Origin: Segatella hominis
GTDB taxonomy: Bacteria > Bacteroidota > Bacteroidia > Bacteroidales > Bacteroidaceae
NCBI RefSeq assembly: GCF_004535825.1
Contig: NZ_SGVY01000009.1
Coordinates: 45,109 to 109,108, forward strand
Direction of reading: 5' to 3'
DNA: 64,000 nt
Positions within the stretch are counted from its first letter, which is position 1, and the number at the start of each line of letters is the position of its first letter. The translations under genes were made by a program, and so were the position numbers. The notes under the pieces were generated by a model. The model was not told the DNA's origin, ran no database searches, and saw only the letters and a list, made by a program, of their open reading frames with translations. Of this stretch, positions 57,943 through 64,000 are shown in pieces.

Positions 57943-59337
57943 ATGGAATTTAAGGAACTCATAGATAGAGGGGCAGAATTAGAGCGAATGAATGAAGCCC
58001 TTCATAGAGAAGATACTCAGTTTATCGTCATTTATGGTAGGCGTAGAATCGGTAAGTCAGAGCTTATCAAACGCATCGTCAAAGCACGGCATAAGGCGAT
58101 TTACTTTTTGAGCGACACTTCGTCAGAGACTGTTCAACGTGTAGCTTTTTCCAAAGTTGCAGCTTCTGTAATAGATGGTTTTGACAAAGTGATTTACCCA
58201 GATTGGGAAACTTTGTTTAGAAGTTTCAACAATCAGCTCTCTGAGCGTATGTTGGTCTGCTTGGATGAGTTCCCTTATTTGGTGAAAAGTTGTGATGTAC
58301 TTCCCTCCATCATTCAGAAACTCCTGAATGAGAAAATATTGAAGTTTGATTTGGTATTGTGTGGCTCTTCTCAGCAGTTGATGCATGGGTATGTACTCAA
58401 CCGACAGTCGCCCCTCTATGGCCTTGCCAATGAAATTATGAAGATGCAGCCTATTCCTGCCCAATATATGAGTATGGCTATGGAATGTGATGCTGTGCAA
58501 GCCGTGGAGGAATATGCTATTTGGGGAGGAGTGCCTCGTTATTGGGAATTGCGTAGGGATTATCCTGATAAGGAAACGGCCATTCGTAAGGTATTGCTTG
58601 ATCCGCAGGGACCTTTGATAGAAGAACCTCAACGCCTACTTCGTGATGATATGAGAGATACAGTGCAGGCATCTACTTTGTTGACTATTATAGGCAATGG
58701 TGCCAACAAATTGTCTGAAATTGCAAATAGGGCAGGTAAAGATAGCAGCACGATTTCTGAACCTTTAAGCAAGTTGCGAGAACTTGGCTATGTTAGTCGA
58801 GAGGTTCCTTTTGGTGAGAGTCCTAAGAAAAGTAAGAAGGGAATTTATCATATCAATGATTCTCTTTTACGTTTTCACTATCAGTTTATTGTACCTTATC
58901 GTTCTATTTTGGAATTAGGAAGAATGGATATAGTGATGCAAGTGGTTCTATCTCAACTTCCACAATTTATAGGTCAATGCTGGGAATTACTTTGTCGTGA
59001 ATATGTTAGTGGAAATATTATAGATGGCATAGCCTACAATGTCGCATCTGGTTGGTGGGGTAAGATATTTCCGCCAGAAAATAAGGATGGAAAGATGGTT
59101 GAGTTGGATGTTGTGGCAGAGTCTATTGATAAGAAGCATATCTTGGTAGGAGAATGTAAATGGACGCACGATGAAGATGCCGACAGGCTCATGAATGTTT
59201 TGGAGCAGAAAGCTAAGTACTTGCCTTTTATTAAGAAAGGGCAGGAAATTCATCTTGTGCTATTCTTAAAGGAGTCGCCAACTCATTGTGCTAAGGATAT
59301 GCGAGTATTCCTGCCAAGTGATGTAATGAAGAATTAG
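57943..59337 (+). CDS. AAA ATPase with C-terminal DUF234-like nuclease-fold domain
   Basis: The start MEFKELIDRGAEL is set by the promoter just upstream; the protein has 464 residues. Walker A is YGRRRIGKSEL (about 31-41) and Walker B MLVCLDEFPYL (about 103-113). A winged-helix region follows (LSEIANRAGKDSSTISEPLS, about 263-282). The C-terminus carries ELDVVAES...ILVGECKW (about 387-407), a D/E-x-K arrangement like PD-(D/E)XK nucleases and typical of DUF234. Proteins of this ATPase family are common in archaea and Bacteroidetes and mostly have no known function; several are linked with mobile or defence islands. Base usage is more AT-rich than the PUL genes, suggesting acquisition. Confidence 0.85.
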   Translation: MEFKELIDRGAELERMNEALHREDTQFIVIYGRRRIGKSELIKRIVKARHKAIYFLSDTSSETVQRVAFSKVAASVIDGFDKVIYPDWETLFRSFNNQLSERMLVCLDEFPYLVKSCDVLPSIIQKLLNEKILKFDLVLCGSSQQLMHGYVLNRQSPLYGLANEIMKMQPIPAQYMSMAMECDAVQAVEEYAIWGGVPRYWELRRDYPDKETAIRKVLLDPQGPLIEEPQRLLRDDMRDTVQASTLLTIIGNGANKLSEIANRAGKDSSTISEPLSKLRELGYVSREVPFGESPKKSKKGIYHINDSLLRFHYQFIVPYRSILELGRMDIVMQVVLSQLPQFIGQCWELLCREYVSGNIIDGIAYNVASGWWGKIFPPENKDGKMVELDVVAESIDKKHILVGECKWTHDEDADRLMNVLEQKAKYLPFIKKGQEIHLVLFLKESPTHCAKDMRVFLPSDVMKN

Positions 59338-59566
59338 TTGGTGTAGGAAATAGCCGATAGCGTGCGAAAACATACTTAAAAAATGTCGTTATTCTGCGCC
59401 AAATACCTTTTTTAACCCATTTGGCGCAAAATAACGACTAAGCGTATGGCACAATAGGACTTTGATTTGTTTGGCAATCTAACCCATTATCAAATACCTT
59501 GTATGAAGTTTTTGTTCATCAGATCAGATGTTTGTCCGTCTTCTCTGCCTGGGTATTTTTTTCTTC

Positions 59567-59596
59567 CTGCCCACGCAAGAATTTTTCCGTGGGCAG
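59567..59596. repeat. Palindromic element, copy 2
   Basis: CTGCCCACG (59567-59575) and CGTGGGCAG (59588-59596) enclose CAAGAATTTTTC, and AGAAAAATAAAAGTGGG follows. The build (TGCCCA arms, A/T core, AGAAAAA edge) matches the element at 55391-55424. It lies in the 525-base gap between the convergent ATPase and Fic genes. Confidence 0.7.
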
Positions 59597-59689
59597 AGAA
59601 AAATAAAAGTGGGTACAGTGACGGGAAAAATGAAACCTAATTCCTCGAAAATTACAGACGGATGAAGAAGCGCTTTTTGGCAACTTAAC

Positions 59690-59798
59690 GATGCGCATCA
59701 TTAGACCTCAATAAAGCGCATCATTAGACCTTAATAAAGCGCATCGTTAGACCTCAATAAAACTTAAACCTCAATAAAGCGCATCGTTAGAGCTTATA
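59690..59798. repeat. Tandem repeat of 23-bp units with GCGCATC core
   Basis: Units at 59690, 59713, 59736 and 59776 share AAGCGCATCRTTAGACCT; the first starts GATG instead of AAAG. A shortened 17-bp unit (59759-59775) lies before the last. The array is 65 bases before the stop of the Fic gene, inside a gap of 525 bases with no supported ORF. Confidence 0.85.
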
Positions 59799-59862
59799 AA
59801 TGTGCTTCCTTTGAGGAAATGCTGGCGCCTACGATAATGTGATACAACATTGACATGGGATT

Positions 59863-60978
59863 TTAGAAAGTACTACACAATTCATAGTTAGTACTACGTC
59901 CTCCTTCATCCGTCTGTCTCAATACTCCCTTAACCATTAAGTCCTTGATGTCTCGGTTGGCTGTATCTTGCGAACAATGGTTGATTTTGTACCATTTCGA
60001 AGAATTGAGTTTTCCCTTGAAGCCATCCAAGAGCATGTTGAGCACCTTGCGCTGACGGGTATTAAAAGCTATCGTGCGATGCTTATCCCAAAACTGAGTC
60101 TTACGAACTACATTCTCCGTCTTTTGCAAGGCATTTGCCAAAGCCGCCTTCAAAGTCTGCAAAAACCATTGTATCCATGGAGTAATGTCCAAGTCGCCTT
60201 TCTGCACTTGCTCCAAGTGGTCGTAATATTCCTTGCGATGATTTAGTATCTCTGAAGAAAGACTATAATAACGTTGGGAAGTTTGGTCGGCACGGGAAAG
60301 CAACAGTTCGGTCAAGGTTCTACAAAGCCGTCCATTGCCATCGTCGAATGGATGAACCGTCACAAACCAAAGATGTACCACAGCTACCTTGACCAATGGG
60401 TCTATACTTTCCTCTTTATTTATCCAATCCATCAATTCCGCCATCATCATAGGAACATCCTTGCTCGCAGGTGCCTCATAATGTACTTTCTCATGACCCA
60501 ATGCACCCGAAACCACTTGCATTGGTTCATCGCCCACTCGCCACTGAGCTACAGCTATCTTATGGATACCACTTCTCCCTGTAGGAAATAAAGCCGCATG
60601 CCAAGAAAATAAACGTTCAGCATCCAAAGATATAGCATAATGCTGCACGGCATCCAGCATCACTTGCACCACTCCCTCTGTATAATGGTCGGTCACAGGC
60701 AAGCCTTCATACTCCAATCCTAACTGTCGAGCCACAGAAGAGCGCACACTATCCCTATTCAAGTTCTCACCCTCTATCCTTGCCGAATGCACGATTTCTT
60801 GTGTTAAGGAGTCGAGCATGGATTGGTTTCGCTCCTCGAAACCAAACATGGAAAGCCGGCCCAGCAACTTTCCCCTCAGCATATTCACTTCTGCCAAGCT
60901 ATTGCTAAAACAGGCATTGTCCCAAGTCATGTGAGGCCAATCCTCTTGCTGCCAAATATACATTGTTGCTTCCCTCAT
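59863..60978 (-). CDS. Fic-domain protein with N-terminal DUF4172-like domain and C-terminal winged helix
   Basis: The start at 60978 (MREATMYIWQQEDW) is chosen because a promoter lies at 60996-61003; 60963 (MYIWQQ) is also possible. The protein has 371 residues. The N-terminal domain (about 5-100) includes SARIEGENL, a match to the autoinhibitory [S/T]xxxE[G/N] helix. The Fic core (about 190-230) has HPFDDGNGRLCRTL with the catalytic His and phosphate loop intact. The last 70 residues are a winged helix (CSQDTANRDIKDLMVKGVLR). Fic enzymes usually transfer AMP to target proteins; the inhibitory helix implies a controlled, non-toxic state. No separate antitoxin gene is adjacent. Confidence 0.93.
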   Translation of the reverse strand: MREATMYIWQQEDWPHMTWDNACFSNSLAEVNMLRGKLLGRLSMFGFEERNQSMLDSLTQEIVHSARIEGENLNRDSVRSSVARQLGLEYEGLPVTDHYTEGVVQVMLDAVQHYAISLDAERLFSWHAALFPTGRSGIHKIAVAQWRVGDEPMQVVSGALGHEKVHYEAPASKDVPMMMAELMDWINKEESIDPLVKVAVVHLWFVTVHPFDDGNGRLCRTLTELLLSRADQTSQRYYSLSSEILNHRKEYYDHLEQVQKGDLDITPWIQWFLQTLKAALANALQKTENVVRKTQFWDKHRTIAFNTRQRKVLNMLLDGFKGKLNSSKWYKINHCSQDTANRDIKDLMVKGVLRQTDEGGRSTNYELCSTF

Positions 60979-60995
60979 AATTGATTCTTTTGGCG

Positions 60996-61027
60996 CAAAT
61001 ATAAAGCATTTTATCGGATTATGCAAG
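60996..61027 (-). promoter_or_regulatory. Promoter of the Fic gene
   Basis: On the minus strand TATATTTG (61003-60996) matches TAnnTTTG, and CTTG (61027-61024) sits 20 bases upstream as the -33 element. Transcription would start near 60990, just before the ATG at 60978. Confidence 0.65.
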
Positions 61028-61076
61028 TTTTGCGGAGATTATTCGCATTATTCTCCGCATTTTTGCGGAGAATAGG
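61028..61076. promoter_or_regulatory. TGCGGAGA inverted repeats upstream of the Fic promoter
   Basis: ATTCTCCGCA-TTTT-TGCGGAGAAT (61050-61073) is a perfect 10-bp inverted repeat. A third half-site, TTTGCGGAGA, lies at 61029-61038 next to the -33 element. The layout suits an operator for a dimeric regulator, possibly the winged-helix Fic protein itself (inference). Confidence 0.5.
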
Positions 61077-61112
61077 AGAAAATAGCATCGCTATAGCGAC
61101 TAAATCGAGTAG

Positions 61113-61180
61113 AAAAAAGCCCGTGGCTATACAACAAGAACAATCCCTATAACGATGATAAACCATTGCTATAGGGATTG
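61113..61180 (-). terminator. Double terminator of the lyase gene
   Basis: On the minus strand CAATCCCTATA (61180-61170) pairs with TATAGGGATTG (61151-61141). It is followed by the short stem AGCC-ACG-GGCT (61128-61118) and a run of six T (61118-61113). It begins 9 bases after the lyase stop at 61189. Confidence 0.75.
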
Positions 61181-61188
61181 CTTAAAAA

Positions 61189-63552
61189 TTAATTAGAAAG
61201 GCTAACTTTTCCATTCTCTGAACAGACGATGCGCTGCTCAGTTCCATTCTTCAGTTTCACGATGATGCCCACGGCACCCTGCTCGCTTGGCGTAAAGTAA
61301 TCTACCGATGCGATATCGCCCGGTTCTGTTTCAGAACTTGGTTCATATACGCAGACGAAAGGATGATTCCACGCCTCACCTTTCTGGCGAGCCACGAAGG
61401 TCAATACCGGCTGGTCGATTACCTTATAAGGCTGGTTAGGCATACGTTCGTATTCTCTGTTTTCAGGAGAAAGCGCCTGAAAGATGGTGCGGTTTTCATC
61501 CGCCTTCATCCACATCGTCATCGTAATCTCCTTCTGGTTGTCCATCGCTGCCACCACCTTTTCATCTTCTATCCTGGTTACAAACTGGGTCTTTACAGAA
61601 GAGGTCATTTCGGCACTCACCTTATTATATATATAGGAATAAGCATAGAGATGACCACCGGCAAAGGCGAGTTCCTCGGTTGGCTTCATATCGAGCACCT
61701 TACCGCTTGCCGCATCCATCACCTTCATCTCCTGTCCCAAGTTGTGATAGAAGTAATCGTGGGTCTTGTCGCCCCCTTCCTTCTTTCGGCTGCGGAATAC
61801 ATCGATGTAATAACCGCCCTTATCGCTGGTCTTCACAATGGCGGTAGTACGCTGCTGTTCTGCCTGAGTTTCTGGTTCAAGGAAGCTTACAGTAGCATAG
61901 GTCATCTTTTCCTTTTGTTCAGAGAGCTTCTTGCTGGCAGGCTTCTCTGCACTTACTTCAGGATAGACTGAAATAACCTTGAAGGCATGCTGCGACATCA
62001 TCACAGGATAGCTCGATACACCATCCACTACCACTGTATTATGGGCTGGCATCTGGGAATAATACTCTGAATAATCCAATCCGCTATAGAGATGCTTTCC
62101 GATTCCTGCATCAGGACCGAGCACATAGCCCTTACCATAAAGTTCCAAGGAGATGCCATTGGCATGGGCATGATTACCTAAGCTGGCATTGATGGAAGCC
62201 ATCAAGTCGTGCTGCTTGTCCATACCCGTACGCATCGCAATCCATGATACATTAGAAGCATAGAACATCGTGCTGGTATATTTCTCGATTTCTGATATTG
62301 GAGCATCGCTTGAAACGGCACTCTTGAAGAGATTCATCTCTGCGATAAGACGCTTGTTCTTATGACGGGTAGCATATTTCAGGATATTATTGATGCCACC
62401 CTGGTTCAGATAGCCCGGATGGGTATCGCCGAAACCTGCTATCATACGGTTTGGGAAGAGATATTCGGCAGAGGCCTTCACACCGTCTATCAGGATAGGA
62501 CGCTGCTTGAACATATCAATTCCCGCCTTTTCATCGAGCATATTGGTAAAATCGCAGAGGGTGCTAAGCACCGTGGTGCTATAACCAGGAGATTCGTACC
62601 AGGTTTTTGCCTTCTGATCGAAACCAAAGTCGATGAGCTTGTTCAGACTCCACTGGCGGATACTGTTCTGATTCACCACATAATCCAGATAATACTGCTT
62701 GCCCTTGCCGTCGGCATAAGCCTGGTTATCTTGCAAGATGAGAGCTATTTTCACGATGAAATCGGCCTGAAACAAGTCCCAGTTGTTATGAGGCACACCA
62801 TTGGCGATGATATTCTCCGCCCACTTCTTGAAACCCATTTCGATGATAGACTGGTCTTCCTTGACGAGATTTCGGATAAGTGGATACATCTGGGTGAGTT
62901 CGTTGATGATGTCTTCGTGGATAACCTCGAAGGTAGTCATTCCCACCAGTGTTTGCTGATGACCGTGGTTCAGGTCGATAGGCACATTGCGATAGGCGAT
63001 GCCTTTCATATAGACATCAAACACCTTAGCCGCCATCTTGCCGTATCGCATATCGCCAGTTGCGGCATAGATGCAGGCTGCATCTCGGGCAATGCCCATA
63101 ATCTGTCGGTTCACGCTGGCGATATTACAACCCGTCTTGGCTGGCGAAGTCTTCTCCATCTTGCCTGAAGCCTTGCTTACATAGGTTACATTGCCCAGTT
63201 CATCGTCATCGAATGGAATCATATCTTCCAGGCTGGGACGATTGTATTGCGAAGCCGTTCCACGGGTGCCATTATATTTCACGGTGGGTTCCGGGGCACG
63301 TTCTCCCCCCACCTTCGCAAAGGTTTCACCATTTATGAAGACATCAGAAGCGTGGGTGTTCCAGAACATCTGCAGTCGGGAGTAGAGCCAGTCGGGCTGT
63401 GCATCTACCTTCTGCATCACGTTTTCTATCCTCCCCTTGAGCTTGCTTATCTCTGGGTCTTCCACTTTCTTTTTCCCCTTGGCAAAAATATCAGAAGCAT
63501 TTACTAAGAGTAAGCAAGCCGCTAAAATCATGTATAAAACTTTCTGTTTCAT
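61189..63552 (-). CDS. Secreted heparinase II/III-family polysaccharide lyase
   Basis: The protein has 787 residues with a signal peptide (to ASDIFA). The N-terminal (alpha/alpha) toroid (about 90-400) has NHGHQQTL, NGVPHNNWDLFQADF (Asn/His candidates) and AKTWYESPGYSTTV. The central beta-sandwich carries the heparinase II/III signature GNHAHANGISLELYGKGYVL and QMPAHNTVVVDG (about 470-520). It would cut an acidic (uronate-containing) polysaccharide by beta-elimination. The overall form resembles PL15/PL17/PL33-like lyases, but the PL family and substrate cannot be fixed from sequence alone. The GH88 enzyme nearby would process the unsaturated product. No SusCD pair is adjacent within the window. 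Confidence 0.85.
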   Translation of the reverse strand: MKQKVLYMILAACLLLVNASDIFAKGKKKVEDPEISKLKGRIENVMQKVDAQPDWLYSRLQMFWNTHASDVFINGETFAKVGGERAPEPTVKYNGTRGTASQYNRPSLEDMIPFDDDELGNVTYVSKASGKMEKTSPAKTGCNIASVNRQIMGIARDAACIYAATGDMRYGKMAAKVFDVYMKGIAYRNVPIDLNHGHQQTLVGMTTFEVIHEDIINELTQMYPLIRNLVKEDQSIIEMGFKKWAENIIANGVPHNNWDLFQADFIVKIALILQDNQAYADGKGKQYYLDYVVNQNSIRQWSLNKLIDFGFDQKAKTWYESPGYSTTVLSTLCDFTNMLDEKAGIDMFKQRPILIDGVKASAEYLFPNRMIAGFGDTHPGYLNQGGINNILKYATRHKNKRLIAEMNLFKSAVSSDAPISEIEKYTSTMFYASNVSWIAMRTGMDKQHDLMASINASLGNHAHANGISLELYGKGYVLGPDAGIGKHLYSGLDYSEYYSQMPAHNTVVVDGVSSYPVMMSQHAFKVISVYPEVSAEKPASKKLSEQKEKMTYATVSFLEPETQAEQQRTTAIVKTSDKGGYYIDVFRSRKKEGGDKTHDYFYHNLGQEMKVMDAASGKVLDMKPTEELAFAGGHLYAYSYIYNKVSAEMTSSVKTQFVTRIEDEKVVAAMDNQKEITMTMWMKADENRTIFQALSPENREYERMPNQPYKVIDQPVLTFVARQKGEAWNHPFVCVYEPSSETEPGDIASVDYFTPSEQGAVGIIVKLKNGTEQRIVCSENGKVSLSN

Positions 63553-63633
63553 GCGTTTTTTTCTTTTGTTTTACTAATAATACGATTGGGAAGGAGGAAA
63601 TACGTAGCCTTTTATAGTTCTTAATGGCTACAC

Positions 63634-63760
63634 AGTTCCTACCATGCTCTCCAAGCGGTCCCTCGGGGACCACGTGATGGGGAACTGGTGAACATGAGAC
63701 GAGCAACCGTTGCTCATGAAGCGGGCAACAAGTGCCCAAACTAATATCCACAATTTGGGC
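63634..63760. ncRNA. Cluster of nested hairpins, possible structured RNA or element end
   Basis: Several stems follow one another: AGTTCC/GGAACT (63634-63639 with 63681-63686), inside it CCAT/ATGG and GGTCCC-TCG-GGGACC (63657-63671), then GAGCAA-CCG-TTGCTC (63701-63715), GGGCA-ACAAG-TGCCC (63723-63737), and GCCCAAA/TTTGGGC (63734-63740 with 63754-63760; alternative to the previous one). This is GC-richer than its surroundings and lies 82 bases upstream of the lyase start. No known RNA family is recognised. Confidence 0.4.
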
Positions 63761-63790
63761 AATACATTGTCTGACTTTTCCTGATTTCTG

Positions 63791-63893
63791 TAGACACTTT
63801 TTTACTTTATAAACTAAAAAGGTAGACACTATCAATTTCATAAAACTGAAATAGTAGACACTCCTTATTTTTCGTTCCTAATTTTATAGACAC
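63791..63893. repeat. Four TAGACAC boxes spaced exactly 32 bp
   Basis: TAGACAC begins at 63791, 63823, 63855 and 63887; the first three read TAGACACT. The 25-base stretches between are AT-rich and unalike. The last box sits where a -33 element for the promoter at 63911 would be. The repeat is too short for CRISPR. Confidence 0.85.
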
Positions 63894-63910
63894 AATAAAA
63901 AAAATCGTAC

Positions 63911-63918
63911 TATATTTG
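63911..63918 (+). promoter_or_regulatory. Outward-pointing promoter (-7 element) at the window edge
   Basis: TATATTTG followed by TAG matches TAnnTTTG. It would drive a gene beyond 64000. No ORF with a clear start lies in the last 80 bases. Confidence 0.55.
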
Positions 63919-63973
63919 TAGTCACTACCCTTCCACTGGACTTACCGAACCCGGACTTGCTCTTTTGGTAAAG

Positions 63974-64000
63974 TAGGGAGCCCCTCGATGGGGCTTCCTA
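63974..64000 (+). other. Hairpin at the right edge of the window
   Basis: TAGGGAGCCCC (63974-63984) pairs with GGGGCTTCCTA (63990-64000), with one G-U pair and loop TCGAT. It could be an attenuator or terminator in the leader of the outward promoter; the sequence after it is not in the window. Confidence 0.5.

Noticed and set aside
60979-61026. Longer Fic start at 61026
   Set aside because: The -7 and -33 elements of the promoter lie within it.
63491-63841. Open frame of 116 codons on the minus strand
   Set aside because: It crosses the hairpin cluster and one TAGACAC box, overlaps the lyase start, and shows no domain or ribosome site.
63791-63893. CRISPR array
   Set aside because: Only seven or eight bases are conserved per unit; true repeats are over 20 bases and no cas gene is present.

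Overview
The window looks like chromosome from a gut-type Bacteroidales bacterium close to Prevotella/Segatella (S. copri-like). This is inference from several signs: paired SusC/SusD genes, secreted proteins ending in a T9SS-type sorting signal, promoters with a TAnnTTTG -7 element instead of TATAAT, moderate GC, and housekeeping proteins of Bacteroidales type. No rRNA, tRNA, CRISPR array or complete insertion sequence was seen.

Region 1 (1-10941, minus strand) is a run of large exported proteins: a truncated gene at the edge, a metzincin-type zinc peptidase, a multidomain GH51 + GH43-like arabinosidase and a repeat-module surface protein. The last three share one approximately 170-residue beta-rich module, and each ends in a C-terminal sorting signal. 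Region 2 (11499-28932, plus strand) diverges from it and is a tight seven-gene operon: FAS1 lipoprotein, SusC, SusD, FAS1, FAS1, SusC, SusD. Together regions 1 and 2 look like one polysaccharide or glycoprotein utilisation locus. The CAZyme/peptidase arm would act at the surface, and the two SusCD pairs would take up the products with FAS1 lipoproteins as accessory surface subunits. The substrate is probably arabinose-rich. The presence of a peptidase makes a plant cell-wall glycoprotein worth testing, but this is inference.

Region 3 (29539-39983, minus strand) encodes a giant secreted protein of about 3,234 residues and a 244-residue partner five bases downstream; the two share a small domain. 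Region 4 (40463-52055) is mostly core genome: pnp, a thioredoxin-fold lipoprotein lacking the CxxC site, a Nudix hydrolase, topA, aroK, speA, argB, and an ECF sigma factor with an overlapping probable anti-sigma gene.

Region 5 (52196-64000) is accessory: a TraB/GumN lipoprotein, a GH43 enzyme, a GH88 unsaturated uronyl hydrolase, an outer-membrane beta-barrel, an AAA ATPase with a DUF234-like nuclease domain, a Fic protein and a heparinase II/III-type lyase. GH88 and the lyase fit a uronic-acid polysaccharide pathway. A decayed copy of the GH88 signal-peptide region lies just upstream of the GH43 gene. The right edge (63634-64000) holds a run of hairpins, four TAGACAC boxes exactly 32 bp apart and a promoter pointing out of the window. 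It may be the end of a mobile element or the control region of a gene beyond the edge.

Intergenic spaces are rich in short tandem repeats (22- and 23-bp units), GTGAAG-type repeats and palindromes. Positions and base counts were read by eye, so small coordinate errors in repeats are possible.
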